This document shows, one piece after another, positions 32,770 to 41,575 of a stretch of 64,000 bases of DNA. This stretch comes from Spirosoma fluviale. GTDB lineage: Bacteria; Bacteroidota; Bacteroidia; Cytophagales; Spirosomataceae. How positions within the stretch are numbered: position 1 is the first letter of the stretch; every line of letters starts with the position of its first letter. The notes below the pieces were generated by a model. The model saw only the letters and a list, made by a program, of their open reading frames with translations. It ran no database searches and was not told where the DNA came from. Position numbers and translations under genes: made by a program. Where the stretch lies: the NCBI GenBank assembly GCA_945883625.1, contig CAMCXW010000001.1:1-64000 (forward strand), read 5' to 3'.

Positions 32770-34389
32770 CTATTTGTGCTTGTAGAATAAAAAACCATTC
32801 TCTTCCTTGATCAAAATCAAGTTGGGATGGTACTTGTAGCGATCCTCGGCATTCGTCTTCATCACCAAATAGGTGGGACGATCTGTCGAGGATTGTTTCA
32901 TTAACTCCTCACCCGACGGACTATACGCCTGCTTTTGAAAATACAGTAGGTGCGCGAAAGATTTGAAGCCAACTGGCTCGATGTAGACCTTTTGACCTAC
33001 ATGCGAAATGTAAAAATCTAGCGGTGTTGCCTGCGTATATCCCTCAATTTTGGGAACGACTATGGCCATGTAAGCCATAATTATACTAACTCCAGCTCCC
33101 ATCAAACGCATGATATGTTTAAATTGTATTTTTTTTTGCCAAACCGTAACTAACACCACAAGCCCCAAAACCATGCCAATTACAACTTCCCAGCCCTCCC
33201 AATAAACGGGAGCTTGTAAATTACCCTGCACAAAAACATCTTTGATATACACGCTGTAAGCGCCTGCATGCATCCCAATCCAAGGGACAAGCGTTAAAAC
33301 CAAGGCTAAAATTACCCCAACGCAAGTTAGAAAAATCGTATACCCACGCTTCCATGTCCAATCTCCCGTGGACCAATCATGCAAAACGAGCGCAGAGAAA
33401 TAAGTTAATGGCAACCAGCACATACTCGAGTAATGCACAATTTTAGTCTTGACTAGGCTGAACAAAATCAACACAACCCAAAACAAAACTTGCATCCATT
33501 GACTTAAACTAGCTGGTTGATTTCGCGAAAATAACCGCGGACCCGCCCAAATCGAAATGGGAAAACAACCCAAGAGTAAAACAAAAAAATGATAATAAAA
33601 CGGTTGGCCATGACCGGCATCACCGGTCGTCAACAAGCGTATTTGATAAGCAAAAAAGTCAAGCAAAATTCCCCATCCGAAATGCCAAACAATCAAGGCG
33701 TACCACGTGACAAAAAGGGCAATTGCCAGTATTGCGGCCAATATTACTCCGGAAAACAATCGTTTGAAATTGGCAAAAACCTCAGCCCGATGAATCAAAG
33801 CAAAAACAAAAATCGTCAACACCCACAGTAAAAGTGCCACGGGGCCTTTGGTCAACATACCTAATCCGATGCATATACCGGCCCAGAAAGCAGGTTGAAA
33901 GGAATTGGGATTCGCGTAAAACCGACTTATCAAATAAACGCCCGAAAAAATAAAAAGATTAAATAGCGGATCAATGATACCTGAACTTGCATAAACGTGT
34001 GGCGTGATGGCTGCCATGTAGGAAAATGCCCAGAGGTGGCCCATGCGTTCGGACACATGCTTCGACCCGATTCGATAAACGACTAATAAGGTTGCGATGC
34101 CAATTATTGCATTTGGAAAGCGAGCAGCAAATTCCATGGACGTCCATGCCGATTCCGTAAATGTGCCAAAAAACTGAAAACTCAACACTTGAAGCCACAT
34201 GAACAAGGGTGGCTTTTCCCAAAACGGCTGAAAGTTAATTTGTACGCTGAGGTAATCACCGCTGACCAACATCTCACGCGCTGATTCCGCAAAATTAATT
34301 TCGTCCCAATCAAATAAATGCGACGCCCCTAAGAAAGGAATAAACACGATTGCCCCAATAATCGACCACATTAAATAGGGTTTACGCAT
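32770..34389 (-). CDS. Polyprenyl-phosphate-dependent glycosyltransferase (ArnT/GT39-GT83 type)
   Basis: Integral-membrane GT-C enzyme of 539 residues with about 11-12 helices. After the first helix comes the catalytic loop FDWDEINFAESAREM, with the acidic pair expected of ArnT/PMT-type enzymes, then a loop with FWEKPPLFMWL. The C-terminal 100 residues form a soluble periplasmic domain. It probably transfers a sugar from an undecaprenyl-phosphate carrier to lipid A or another surface molecule; the exact donor is unknown. The start is overlapped by 8 bases with the PAP2 gene stop, so the two are coupled. An upstream Met at 34401 is also possible. Confidence 0.88.
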   Translation of the reverse strand: MRKPYLMWSIIGAIVFIPFLGASHLFDWDEINFAESAREMLVSGDYLSVQINFQPFWEKPPLFMWLQVLSFQFFGTFTESAWTSMEFAARFPNAIIGIATLLVVYRIGSKHVSERMGHLWAFSYMAAITPHVYASSGIIDPLFNLFIFSGVYLISRFYANPNSFQPAFWAGICIGLGMLTKGPVALLLWVLTIFVFALIHRAEVFANFKRLFSGVILAAILAIALFVTWYALIVWHFGWGILLDFFAYQIRLLTTGDAGHGQPFYYHFFVLLLGCFPISIWAGPRLFSRNQPASLSQWMQVLFWVVLILFSLVKTKIVHYSSMCWLPLTYFSALVLHDWSTGDWTWKRGYTIFLTCVGVILALVLTLVPWIGMHAGAYSVYIKDVFVQGNLQAPVYWEGWEVVIGMVLGLVVLVTVWQKKIQFKHIMRLMGAGVSIIMAYMAIVVPKIEGYTQATPLDFYISHVGQKVYIEPVGFKSFAHLLYFQKQAYSPSGEELMKQSSTDRPTYLVMKTNAEDRYKYHPNLILIKEENGFLFYKHK

Positions 34390-35017
34390 TATGTTTGACA
34401 TCATTCTCATTTGGTTTATACAGCATAAAATAATACACAAGTGCAGAACTTAAAAAACCAATCCCCGCACCGAATGTGACATCAATCGGAAAATGCTGCA
34501 TCAGGTAAATCCGTGAATAAGCGACTCCTATGGCCGCAAGTGCCATAAATAGTCCCCAAAGACGCGATTTGCCCAATAAAGCAAACCAAAAAAACATAAA
34601 CCAAGCTGCGGAAGTATGTCCCGAGGGAAAGCTATTTTGCGTGTGAACGTCCACCCCTGGAACTAGATACCAGGATAAATGTAGGTTAGCAAAATAGGCA
34701 ATTGGCCGCAAGGCATTCGGGAAAATCAGATGCTTAATTCCTTGAATAATAAGCGTAGAGACGGCATATGAAGTCAAAAAAGGGACAAAAAAAACTCGTT
34801 TTCGATTGTAAAAATAGATGGCTAGGGCTATCGGCAAGAAAACCTCAGCGAGTGACGTAAAGAAACGAAACATATAATCCGCCCAAAGTGCATGATGCGA
34901 ATTCACCCATGTCATTTGATCAAGCCGCGTAGATGATATTAAAACTACCATACATAGACATTCAAAAGCCATAAAGGCTACACTAAACGTCCATAAAGAT
35001 TTTTTCGACTGGGTCAT
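34382..35017 (-). CDS. PAP2-family membrane phosphatase
   Basis: 211 residues with about five to six helices. The three phosphatase motifs are visible: C1 GIKHLIFPNALRP, C2 SFPSGHTSAAW and C3 SRIYLMQHFPIDVTFG. Candidate substrates are undecaprenyl pyrophosphate or lipid A phosphates at the outer face of the inner membrane. Overlap with the ArnT-like gene suggests the pair works in lipid A dephosphorylation and glycosylation, or in recycling the polyprenyl carrier. This is inference from context. Confidence 0.9.
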   Translation of the reverse strand: MTQSKKSLWTFSVAFMAFECLCMVVLISSTRLDQMTWVNSHHALWADYMFRFFTSLAEVFLPIALAIYFYNRKRVFFVPFLTSYAVSTLIIQGIKHLIFPNALRPIAYFANLHLSWYLVPGVDVHTQNSFPSGHTSAAWFMFFWFALLGKSRLWGLFMALAAIGVAYSRIYLMQHFPIDVTFGAGIGFLSSALVYYFMLYKPNENDVKHNA

Positions 35018-35062
35018 CTGTTCAAAGGTCGTAAGATTTTATGAAAAAGGTAAGCGTCTTAC

Positions 35063-35092
35063 TTGCTGTTTCCGAAAATTTACCTAATTTTG
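35063..35092 (+). promoter_or_regulatory. Promoter of the yceD-rpmF unit
   Basis: TTG at 35063-35065, 19 bp spacing, TAATTTTG at 35085-35092, followed 28 bases later by the yceD ATG. All elements fit the Bacteroidota consensus. Confidence 0.65.
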
Positions 35093-35120
35093 CATTCCTT
35101 TTTTTAGCACAAGCCGTGTC

Positions 35121-35663
35121 ATGAAAGTATTAGAAGCGTACCAGATACCCATCATTTCATTAGAAGATAAAGCGTATCAATACACTTTTAGCGGGAATGA
35201 TACATTTTTTGCAGCTTTTGAGCAGGATTGGGTAGAGAAAGGCACATTTAATGTGACGGTTGACTTAACGAAGTCGGCCTTAATGATTCAAGTTCAGTTA
35301 CAGATTACGGGTTCAATAGAATTGACTTGTGACCGATCGCTGGAGCTCTTTGATTATGCACTTGCGGTGAATGAGAAACTTATTTTTAAGTATTCAGACC
35401 ACAATGAGGACATGGGGGACAATTTATTTTTGTTGGACCGCAAAGAACCCAAATTAAACTTATCGCAAGATATATTTGATTTTATTGCGTTAGAGGTTCC
35501 TATGAAGAAATTGCATCCGCGTTTTTTAGTAGAAGGAACGGATACTGAAAGAGATGAATTTATTTACACGACAGATCGTGCGGATGCAAATCAAACGAAG
35601 TCGGCAGAGGAAGCAACGGACCCACGCTGGGCTGCACTTCAAAAATTAAAAGATTTAAAATAA
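35121..35663 (+). CDS. DUF177/YceD-family protein
   Basis: 180-residue protein of the YceD family, found next to rpmF across bacteria and implicated in 23S rRNA or ribosome maturation. Seen: VQLQITGSIELTCDRSLELF (here a single Cys in the position of the usual CxRC-type motif), then the acidic DNLFLLDRKEPKLNLSQDIFDFIALEVPMKKLHP and a C-terminal DPRWAALQKLKDL. It is 18 bases upstream of rpmF. The Bacteroidota version keeps the C-terminal block better than the Cys pair. Confidence 0.9.
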   Translation: MKVLEAYQIPIISLEDKAYQYTFSGNDTFFAAFEQDWVEKGTFNVTVDLTKSALMIQVQLQITGSIELTCDRSLELFDYALAVNEKLIFKYSDHNEDMGDNLFLLDRKEPKLNLSQDIFDFIALEVPMKKLHPRFLVEGTDTERDEFIYTTDRADANQTKSAEEATDPRWAALQKLKDLK

Positions 35664-35681
35664 AATTAATTAACAAATACG

Positions 35682-35873
35682 ATGGCACATCCTAAACGAA
35701 AAATCTCTACTACGCGTCGTGATACGAGAAGAGCGCATGATTTCGGAACTCCTAAGCATTTAGGCGTAGACCCACAAACAGGCGAAACTCACCTGTATCA
35801 CCGTGCACACGTGCATGAGGGAAATTTATATTACAAAGGTAAAATGATTGTAGAAGGATATTCTGCACGTTAA
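35682..35873 (+). CDS. rpmF: 50S ribosomal protein L32
   Basis: 63 residues, basic: [20 protein letters not shown] then the [21 protein letters not shown] core. This is the Cys-free (zinc-independent) form of L32, since the usual four cysteines are absent. It lies between yceD and the fatty-acid genes plsX-fabH, an arrangement conserved across bacteria. Confidence 0.97.
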   Translation: MAHPKRKISTTRRDTRRAHDFGTPKHLGVDPQTGETHLYHRAHVHEGNLYYKGKMIVEGYSAR

Positions 35874-35884
35874 TTTTGCTTGGA

Positions 35885-35907
35885 TCAAAAAAATCAGTTT
35901 TTTTTGA
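35885..35907 (+). terminator. AT-only hairpin after rpmF
   Basis: TCAAAAAAA and TTTTTTTGA pair around TCAG, with a T-rich 3' arm. The stem lacks GC pairs, so it is weak at best. plsX beyond it has its own -7 box. Confidence 0.3.
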
Positions 35908-35958
35908 GTTTTGCCAAAAAGTCCCGTTAAAATACTATTTATTGACTAAAATTAATAC

Positions 35959-35966
35959 TATTTTTG
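35959..35966 (+). promoter_or_regulatory. -7 element of the plsX-fabH operon
   Basis: TATTTTTG followed by TCC, 31 bases before the plsX ATG. The only TTG nearby (35942-35944) gives a short 14-bp spacing. FapR, which controls these genes in Firmicutes, has no recognisable site here. Confidence 0.45.
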
Positions 35967-35997
35967 TCCTTAGATTTAGTATTTAAACACCTAGTAA

Positions 35998-36942
35998 ATG
36001 AACATAGCAATCGACGTAATGGGCGGGGATTATGCCCCCGAAACAATAGTTGATGGGATTCTTTTAGCGATTTCAAATTTAGCCCCGGAAGCAGTTATTC
36101 TTGCGGTTGGCCCAACGGATATACTAAATACATTATTGGCTGAACGCGGATATGCGGGCGGTCAGATTCGTATTATTCACGCGGATCAAGTTATTGAAAT
36201 GGGAGAACATCCCACCCGAGCATTAGCACAAAAGCCCAATTCCAGCATCGGAATTGGGTTTGCGCTTTTAAAGGAGGGCAAAGCCGATATTTTCGCATCG
36301 GCCGGAAATACGGGTGCCATGATGGTAGGCTCCTTATTCTCTGTCAAAACAATCGAAGGAATTCAGCGTCCTGCTATTGCCGGATTTATCCCACAGACGG
36401 ATGGCACACATTCGGTGATGTTGGATATTGGGGCGAATGCCGACTGCAAACCTGAAATGCTCGCTCAGTGGGCGGTATTAGGTTCAGCTTACGCAGCGGC
36501 CACACGCGGAATTGAAAGTCCACGCGTCGGATTATTGAATATAGGCGAGGAAGAGCAAAAAGGTTCCACGTTGACGCAAGCGACCTATGCTTTACTGAAG
36601 GCAAACGAAAAATTAAATTTTGTTGGTAATTTAGAGGGGAAAGATATTTTCCGCGGGAAAGCAGATGTGATTGTCACGGATGGTTTTACCGGTAATATTG
36701 TCCTTAAAATGGGTGAATCCATTTACAACATCATGAAAGAAGAGGGCATGATGAACGAATTTGTGGATCGTACTAATTACGAGAATTACGGAGGAAGCCC
36801 TATTATTGGCATCAATGGAAATGTTATTATTGCCCATGGGGCTTCAAGTCCAAAGGCCATTATGAACATGATTAAATTATGCCAAAACATAGTAAAATCG
36901 AATGTTTGCCAAAAAATTAAGGCAGCCGTCGAAAACAACTAA
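35998..36942 (+). CDS. plsX: Phosphate acyltransferase PlsX
   Basis: Makes acyl-phosphate from acyl-ACP for PlsY in phospholipid synthesis. 314 residues. Seen: the N-terminal IAIDVMGGDYAPE, ADIFASAGNTGAMMVGSLF and DVIVTDGFTGNIVLKMGES, then the C-terminal VIIAHGASSPKAIMNMI. It is 6 bases upstream of fabH, the normal plsX-fabH pairing. Confidence 0.97.
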   Translation: MNIAIDVMGGDYAPETIVDGILLAISNLAPEAVILAVGPTDILNTLLAERGYAGGQIRIIHADQVIEMGEHPTRALAQKPNSSIGIGFALLKEGKADIFASAGNTGAMMVGSLFSVKTIEGIQRPAIAGFIPQTDGTHSVMLDIGANADCKPEMLAQWAVLGSAYAAATRGIESPRVGLLNIGEEEQKGSTLTQATYALLKANEKLNFVGNLEGKDIFRGKADVIVTDGFTGNIVLKMGESIYNIMKEEGMMNEFVDRTNYENYGGSPIIGINGNVIIAHGASSPKAIMNMIKLCQNIVKSNVCQKIKAAVENN

Positions 36943-36948
36943 TACGAT

Positions 36949-37950
36949 ATGTCAAATAAAATAAGCGCAGCCATAACGGGCGTAGCCGGATACGTCCCTG
37001 ATTATGTGCTAACGAATGAAGAGTTAGAAAAGTTAGTAGATACAAATGACGAGTGGATTACCTCCCGCACAGGAATTAAAGAGCGTCGCATCTTAAAAGG
37101 TGAAGGACAAGGGACTTCTGTCATGGGAGCCAAAGCGGTAGAAGAATTACTTCGGAAAACGAATTCAACTCCTGAGCAAATTGATTTATTGATTTGCGCA
37201 ACGGTAACTCCGGACTACTTATTTCCGTCGGCATCCAATCTGATTTGTAGGTCGGTAGGCATCAACGAAACAGCATCTTTCGATTTAGCAGCAGCATGTT
37301 CTGGATTCTTAAATGCACTAGCTGTTGGCTCTGCATTCATCGAAGCTGGCCGTTACAAAAAGGTCATTGTCGTTGGCGCAGATAAAATGTCGGCCATCGT
37401 TGATTACACTGACCGCACCACGTGTATTCTTTTTGGTGATGGTGCAGCCGCAGTGCTATTGGAGCCCAATACAGAAGGTTTAGGCGTTCAAGATTTCATC
37501 TTGAAATCTGATGGTGAAGGCTGTGAAAGTTTAATGCAAAAAGGTGGCGGTAGCGCTTACCCTCCAACGCATGAGACTGTTGAGCAAAAACTACATTACA
37601 TCCGTCAGGAAGGACAAGCTGTTTATAAATTTGCGGTGACGCGCATGGCGAATGTTTCCGCGGAGATAATGGAGCGCAATGACTTAGTGGGCGATGACAT
37701 TCGGTTTTTGGTGCCACATCAGGCCAACAAACGGATCATTGATGCCACGGCGAGTCGGATGGGCATCGGTGAGGAGAAGGTTATGTTGAATATCCAAAAA
37801 TATGGCAATACGACTGCGGCGACGATTCCATTATGTTTATGGGATTATGAAAGTCAATTAAAAAAAGGAGATAAATTAATTTTGGCGGCCTTTGGTGGCG
37901 GCTTTACGTGGGGTTCCGCTTACATAACGTGGGCATACGATCCAAAATAA
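36949..37950 (+). CDS. fabH: 3-oxoacyl-[ACP] synthase III
   Basis: Starts type II fatty acid synthesis by condensing acetyl-CoA (or branched acyl-CoA) with malonyl-ACP. 333 residues, thiolase fold. Seen: DEWITSRTGIKERRI, catalytic Cys in FDLAAACSGFLNAL, His in VPHQANKRIIDA and Asn in KYGNTTAATIPL. Branched-chain primer use is common in Bacteroidota but cannot be read here. Followed by efp after 13 bases. Confidence 0.97.
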   Translation: MSNKISAAITGVAGYVPDYVLTNEELEKLVDTNDEWITSRTGIKERRILKGEGQGTSVMGAKAVEELLRKTNSTPEQIDLLICATVTPDYLFPSASNLICRSVGINETASFDLAAACSGFLNALAVGSAFIEAGRYKKVIVVGADKMSAIVDYTDRTTCILFGDGAAAVLLEPNTEGLGVQDFILKSDGEGCESLMQKGGGSAYPPTHETVEQKLHYIRQEGQAVYKFAVTRMANVSAEIMERNDLVGDDIRFLVPHQANKRIIDATASRMGIGEEKVMLNIQKYGNTTAATIPLCLWDYESQLKKGDKLILAAFGGGFTWGSAYITWAYDPK

Positions 37951-37963
37951 TCAACAAAACACA

Positions 37964-38527
37964 ATGGCAACTACAGCAGATATTAAAAATGGCATGGTGA
38001 TCAAGTACAATGACGATTTGTTTTCAATCATTGAATTTCTTCATGTAAAACCAGGAAAAGGTCCGGCATTTGTTCGGACTAAATTACGCTCATTGAGCTC
38101 TGGAAAAGTATTAGATAACACCTTTAACTCAGGTGTGGCTATCTATCCGGTGCGCGTTGAGCGCAGAAAATTCCAATTTATTTACAAAGACGAATACGGC
38201 TATAACTTTATGGACCAAGAGTCTTTTGAGCAAATCCTCCTAAATGAAAATCTATGCGTCATGGCCGATTTGATGAAAGAGGGTCAAGAAGTTGAGATTT
38301 TGATTAATACGGAAAATGATTCCGCACTTTCTTGCGAATTGCCTCCATTTGTTGAATTGAAAGTTACGTATACGGAACCAGGCGTACGCGGAGATACGGC
38401 GAACTCGCCTAAAAAACCAGCTACAGTGGAGACAGGGGCAACAATTACGGTTCCTATCTTTATTGAGCAAGATGAATTAATCAAAGTAGATACAAGAACT
38501 TATTCATACGCGGAGCGCGTCAAATAA
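37964..38527 (+). CDS. efp: Translation elongation factor P
   Basis: Relieves ribosome stalling at polyproline stretches. 187 residues with a KOW-like N-domain and two OB folds. The tip loop HVKPGKGPAFVRTKLR carries K32, the position that is modified in some bacteria; no EpmA or EarP gene is nearby. The C-terminal TVETGATITVPIFIEQDELIKVDTRTYSYAERV is the family signature. It links fabH with accBC, an order common in this phylum. Confidence 0.97.
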   Translation: MATTADIKNGMVIKYNDDLFSIIEFLHVKPGKGPAFVRTKLRSLSSGKVLDNTFNSGVAIYPVRVERRKFQFIYKDEYGYNFMDQESFEQILLNENLCVMADLMKEGQEVEILINTENDSALSCELPPFVELKVTYTEPGVRGDTANSPKKPATVETGATITVPIFIEQDELIKVDTRTYSYAERVK

Positions 38528-38534
38528 TTTTATA

Positions 38535-38542
38535 TACATTTG
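38535..38542 (+). promoter_or_regulatory. Candidate internal -7 element before accB
   Basis: TACATTTG in the 50-base efp-accB gap, 35 bases before the accB ATG. No -33 TTG is visible, so it may only supplement readthrough from upstream. Confidence 0.4.
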
Positions 38543-38577
38543 TCAAAGTAAAAACGGTCACCTATTAATAAACCGAA

Positions 38578-39030
38578 ATGGATACGAAAGAAATACAACG
38601 ATTGTTAGATTACATCGCAAAATCTCCCTTAGCGGAAGTGAGCATTGAAACTGAGGGTTTAAAAGTTTCAGTGAAAAAAAATAGCGCGGTTGCTCCAGTA
38701 GTAACAGTTGCTGCTGCTCCAGCTCCAGTAGCTGCAGCACCGGCGGCGGCGGCACCAGTTGCTCCAGTGGCGGCGCCGGTTGCCGACAACCTATTTACAG
38801 TCAAATCCCCAATGATAGGCACATTCTATCGTGCAGCTGGTCCAGATAAAGATAATTTTGTGGAAGTTGGCACAGAAATCGCACCCGGAAAAACCTTGTG
38901 CATGATTGAAGCAATGAAGTTATTCAACGAAATTGATTCAGAGATTTCTGGAAAAATCGTGCAAATTTTAGTGGAAAATGCAAGCCCAGTGGAGTTTGAC
39001 CAACCATTATTCGTAGTAGAAAAAGCTTAA
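38578..39030 (+). CDS. accB: Biotin carboxyl carrier protein of acetyl-CoA carboxylase
   Basis: Carries biotin between carboxylase and transferase subunits. 150 residues: N-terminal helical segment (1-36), a flexible Ala/Pro/Val linker (about 37-69, many APVAAAP repeats), then the biotinyl domain. The biotin lysine is K114 in [12 protein letters not shown]. It is co-transcribed with accC. The linker length is typical. Confidence 0.97.
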   Translation: MDTKEIQRLLDYIAKSPLAEVSIETEGLKVSVKKNSAVAPVVTVAAAPAPVAAAPAAAAPVAPVAAPVADNLFTVKSPMIGTFYRAAGPDKDNFVEVGTEIAPGKTLCMIEAMKLFNEIDSEISGKIVQILVENASPVEFDQPLFVVEKA

Positions 39031-39089
39031 TTATGAGCCTGCCGCATACCCCGTTTGGATTAAGTATGCATACAGACAAATCAAATTAT

Positions 39090-40433
39090 ATGTTTAAAAA
39101 AATACTCATTGCAAATCGAGGTGAGATCGCGTTACGCATCATTCGTACCTGCAAAGAAATGGGCATCAAGACAGTTGCTGTTTTTTCAACTGCTGACCGG
39201 GAAAGTTTACACGTTCGCTTTGCGGATGAGGCCGTGTGTATTGGACCCCCGCCAAGCCGTGATTCATACCTCAGCATTCCAGCCTTAATTTCCGCAGCTG
39301 AAGTGACAGGTGCAGATGCCATTCACCCAGGCTATGGTTTCCTATCTGAAAATGCAGAATTTTCGCGCATTTGTTCCGAGCATAGCATCAAGTTTATCGG
39401 CGCATCCGCGGAAATGATCAACCAAATGGGCGACAAAGCCACCGCTAAGAATACGATGAAGAAAGCGGGTGTACCCGTTATTCCTGGTTCAGATGGTTTG
39501 TTGGACACCGTCGAAGAAGCTATTGAATTAGCTAAATCGATTGTTTATCCAGTCATCATCAAGGCTACTGCCGGTGGTGGCGGTCGTGGAATGCGTATTA
39601 TTCGCGAAGAATCTGAATTTCGTAAATTATGGGACGATGCCAAAATGGAAGCAGCAGCGGCATTTGGTAACGACGGTATGTACATGGAGAAATTCGTGGA
39701 AGAGCCACGTCACATCGAAATCCAGGTGGTAGGTGATAAATTTGGAAAAGTATGTCACCTCTCCGAGCGTGATTGTTCCATCCAGCGTCGTCACCAAAAA
39801 TTATGTGAAGAAACACCTTCTCCTGCTTTAACAGATGAATTACGTACTAAAATGGGAAATGCGGCCATCGCAGGCGCAAGCGCAATTGGCTACGAAGGCG
39901 CAGGTACCATCGAATTTTTAGTGGATAAACACGGTGATTTCTACTTCATGGAAATGAATACCCGTATCCAAGTGGAGCACCCAATTACGGAAGAAGTAAC
40001 CGATTTCGATTTGATAAAGGAGCAAATTAAAGTAGCTGCTGGGATTCCGATTTCAGGACAAAATTACTTCCCGAAATTATATGCGTTAGAGTGCCGGATT
40101 AATGCAGAAGATCCAGCCAATGGATTCCGCCCTTCTCCAGGTAAAATCACAAATTTACATCTTCCTGGTGGTCATGGGGTACGTATAGACTCGCACGTAT
40201 ATTCAGGCTACACTATTCCACCCAACTACGACTCCATGATTGCGAAAGTGATCGTGAGTGGTCAAAGTCGGGAAGAAGTGTTGCTTCGTATGAAGCGTGC
40301 TTTACAAGAATTTGTAATTGAAGGAGTAAAAACAACAATTCCATTCCACATTAAGCTGATGGATGACCCTGGTTTTAAATCAGGTAAGTTCACGACGGCA
40401 TTCATGGATACCTTCGATATGAGTGGTATCTAG
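39090..40433 (+). CDS. accC: Acetyl-CoA carboxylase biotin carboxylase subunit
   Basis: ATP-dependent carboxylation of biotin on AccB. 447 residues, start taken at ATG 39090 ([16 protein letters not shown]), the universal N-terminus; in-frame codons from 39033 add 19 non-conserved residues. Seen: [20 protein letters not shown]-grasp loop [30 protein letters not shown], and [16 protein letters not shown] with catalytic Glu and Arg. A terminator follows. Confidence 0.97.
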   Translation: MFKKILIANRGEIALRIIRTCKEMGIKTVAVFSTADRESLHVRFADEAVCIGPPPSRDSYLSIPALISAAEVTGADAIHPGYGFLSENAEFSRICSEHSIKFIGASAEMINQMGDKATAKNTMKKAGVPVIPGSDGLLDTVEEAIELAKSIVYPVIIKATAGGGGRGMRIIREESEFRKLWDDAKMEAAAAFGNDGMYMEKFVEEPRHIEIQVVGDKFGKVCHLSERDCSIQRRHQKLCEETPSPALTDELRTKMGNAAIAGASAIGYEGAGTIEFLVDKHGDFYFMEMNTRIQVEHPITEEVTDFDLIKEQIKVAAGIPISGQNYFPKLYALECRINAEDPANGFRPSPGKITNLHLPGGHGVRIDSHVYSGYTIPPNYDSMIAKVIVSGQSREEVLLRMKRALQEFVIEGVKTTIPFHIKLMDDPGFKSGKFTTAFMDTFDMSGI

Positions 40434-40454
40434 TGTTTAAAAGCACTTTTGAAG

Positions 40455-40480
40455 AAGGAGGCCTCGGTCTCCTTTTTTTA
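40455..40480 (+). terminator. Terminator after accC
   Basis: AAGGAG and CTCCTT stem, with GCC/GGT strengthening the top, followed by a run of seven T. It separates the fatty-acid unit from the ribosomal-protein unit. Confidence 0.75.
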
Positions 40481-40504
40481 TTCACAAATAATTTAGAATC
40501 AGGC

Positions 40505-40535
40505 TTGGATATTAGTTCTTGAATTTCTAAATTTG
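40505..40535 (+). promoter_or_regulatory. Promoter of the rplM operon
   Basis: TTG at 40505-40507, 20 bp spacing, TAAATTTG at 40528-40535. The start site near 40541 gives a leader of about 110 bases before rplM, long for this genome. Confidence 0.6.
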
Positions 40536-40540
40536 CACTC

Positions 40541-40651
40541 CCATTTTTCGATTGAATGCCCGTTTGAAAGATAAAATAGGTCATAATCAAATCCTTAAGG
40601 CAAATTCCGTGGTCTTGGTGGAAATGATTCAACAGTTAAACATTAATACTA
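40541..40651 (+). promoter_or_regulatory. Long 5' leader of the rplM-rpsI unit
   Basis: About 110 untranslated bases precede the GTG start of rplM. Ribosomal-protein leaders are often autoregulatory RNA elements. I see short complementary pieces but no stem I would defend, so this is marked only as a candidate. Confidence 0.3.
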
Positions 40652-41095
40652 GTGGATACTTTAAGTTACAAAACGATCTCTGCCAATAAAGCTACGGTTC
40701 AAAAGGACTGGGTGGTAGTAGATGCAGAAAACCAAATTTTAGGACGTCTTTGCTCAGAAATCGCGAAAATCATTCGTGGTAAGCACAAGGCTTCGTATAC
40801 GCCTCACGTAGATTGTGGTGATCAAGTAATTGTCATCAATGCGGAGAAAATTCGTTTGACAGGTAAGAAAATGACTGACAAGGTTTACATCCGTCACACG
40901 GGGTATCCAGGTGGTCAGCGTTTTGCAACACCACGCGAGGTTTTAGTTAAAAACCCAAGAGGCGTTGTTGAAGCAGCTGTAAAAGGTATGTTACCTAAGA
41001 ATCGTTTAGGACGTTCTTTGTTCAATAACTTATTTGTGTACGCAGGATCAGCGCATCCACATGCAGCACAGCAACCTAAAGAAATCAAGTTTTAA
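40652..41095 (+). CDS. rplM: 50S ribosomal protein L13
   Basis: 147 residues. Start is GTG at 40652, giving [13 protein letters not shown], the usual N-terminus in Cytophagales; no ATG is available upstream in frame. Seen: [27 protein letters not shown], and [28 protein letters not shown]. It is 12 bases upstream of rpsI, as in nearly all bacteria. Confidence 0.97.
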   Translation: MDTLSYKTISANKATVQKDWVVVDAENQILGRLCSEIAKIIRGKHKASYTPHVDCGDQVIVINAEKIRLTGKKMTDKVYIRHTGYPGGQRFATPREVLVKNPRGVVEAAVKGMLPKNRLGRSLFNNLFVYAGSAHPHAAQQPKEIKF

Positions 41096-41107
41096 CGGAC
41101 ATTTAAA

Positions 41108-41497
41108 ATGGCAGAAATAACAAGTAAAATCGGTAGAAGAAAGACGGCAGTAGCGCGTATTTCGATGACACCAGGTAAAGGCCAAATGAAAATTAATGGC
41201 CGGACATTAACGGATTACTTCCCTTCTGAGATTCTTCAGATTGTGGTAAACCAACCGTTCGCATTAACGAACACGGTCGGTTCTTTTGACATTACAGCCA
41301 AAATTGATGGCGGTGGTATCAAAGGTCAGGCTGAAGCGCTTCGTATGGCGATTTCACGTGCACTTCAAACGCAAGATGCTGAATTACGTTCTCCTTTGAA
41401 AAAAGAAGGATTCTTAACGCGTGACCCTCGTATGGTTGAGCGTAAGAAACCAGGACGTGCGAAAGCTCGTAAGAGATTCCAATTCTCTAAGCGTTAA
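41108..41497 (+). CDS. rpsI: 30S ribosomal protein S9
   Basis: 129 residues, ending in the invariant basic tail KARKRFQFSKR that reaches the P-site tRNA. Seen: IGRRKTAVARISMTPGKGQMKING and DGGGIKGQAEALRMAISRAL. It pairs with rplM. A terminator-like hairpin separates it from rpsB. Confidence 0.97.
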   Translation: MAEITSKIGRRKTAVARISMTPGKGQMKINGRTLTDYFPSEILQIVVNQPFALTNTVGSFDITAKIDGGGIKGQAEALRMAISRALQTQDAELRSPLKKEGFLTRDPRMVERKKPGRAKARKRFQFSKR

Positions 41498-41506
41498 AAA
41501 GAGTTC

Positions 41507-41556
41507 GTGGGAAAGGCTTGTCTGTTGCCGATGCCTTTTCCACATTTTTATTTTTC
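41507..41556 (+). terminator. Terminator or attenuator between rpsI and rpsB
   Basis: GTGGGAAAGGC and GCCTTTTCCAC form an 11-bp stem with one G-T wobble around a 15-base loop, then ATTTTTATTTTT. It lies 9 bases after the rpsI stop. No consensus -7 box lies between it and rpsB (closest TATTTTTC at 41549), so rpsB-tsf may depend on partial readthrough. Confidence 0.65.
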
Positions 41557-41575
41557 ACATTCTTAAACAACCAAA

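Noticed and set aside
35885-35907. Strong terminator after rpmF
   Set aside because: The stem has almost only A-T pairs, so it is listed as weak rather than as a clear terminator.
38610-38822. Minus-strand Ala/Thr/Gly-rich frame opposite accB
   Set aside because: It is the complement of the Ala/Pro linker of accB, which has biased codons. No independent signals.
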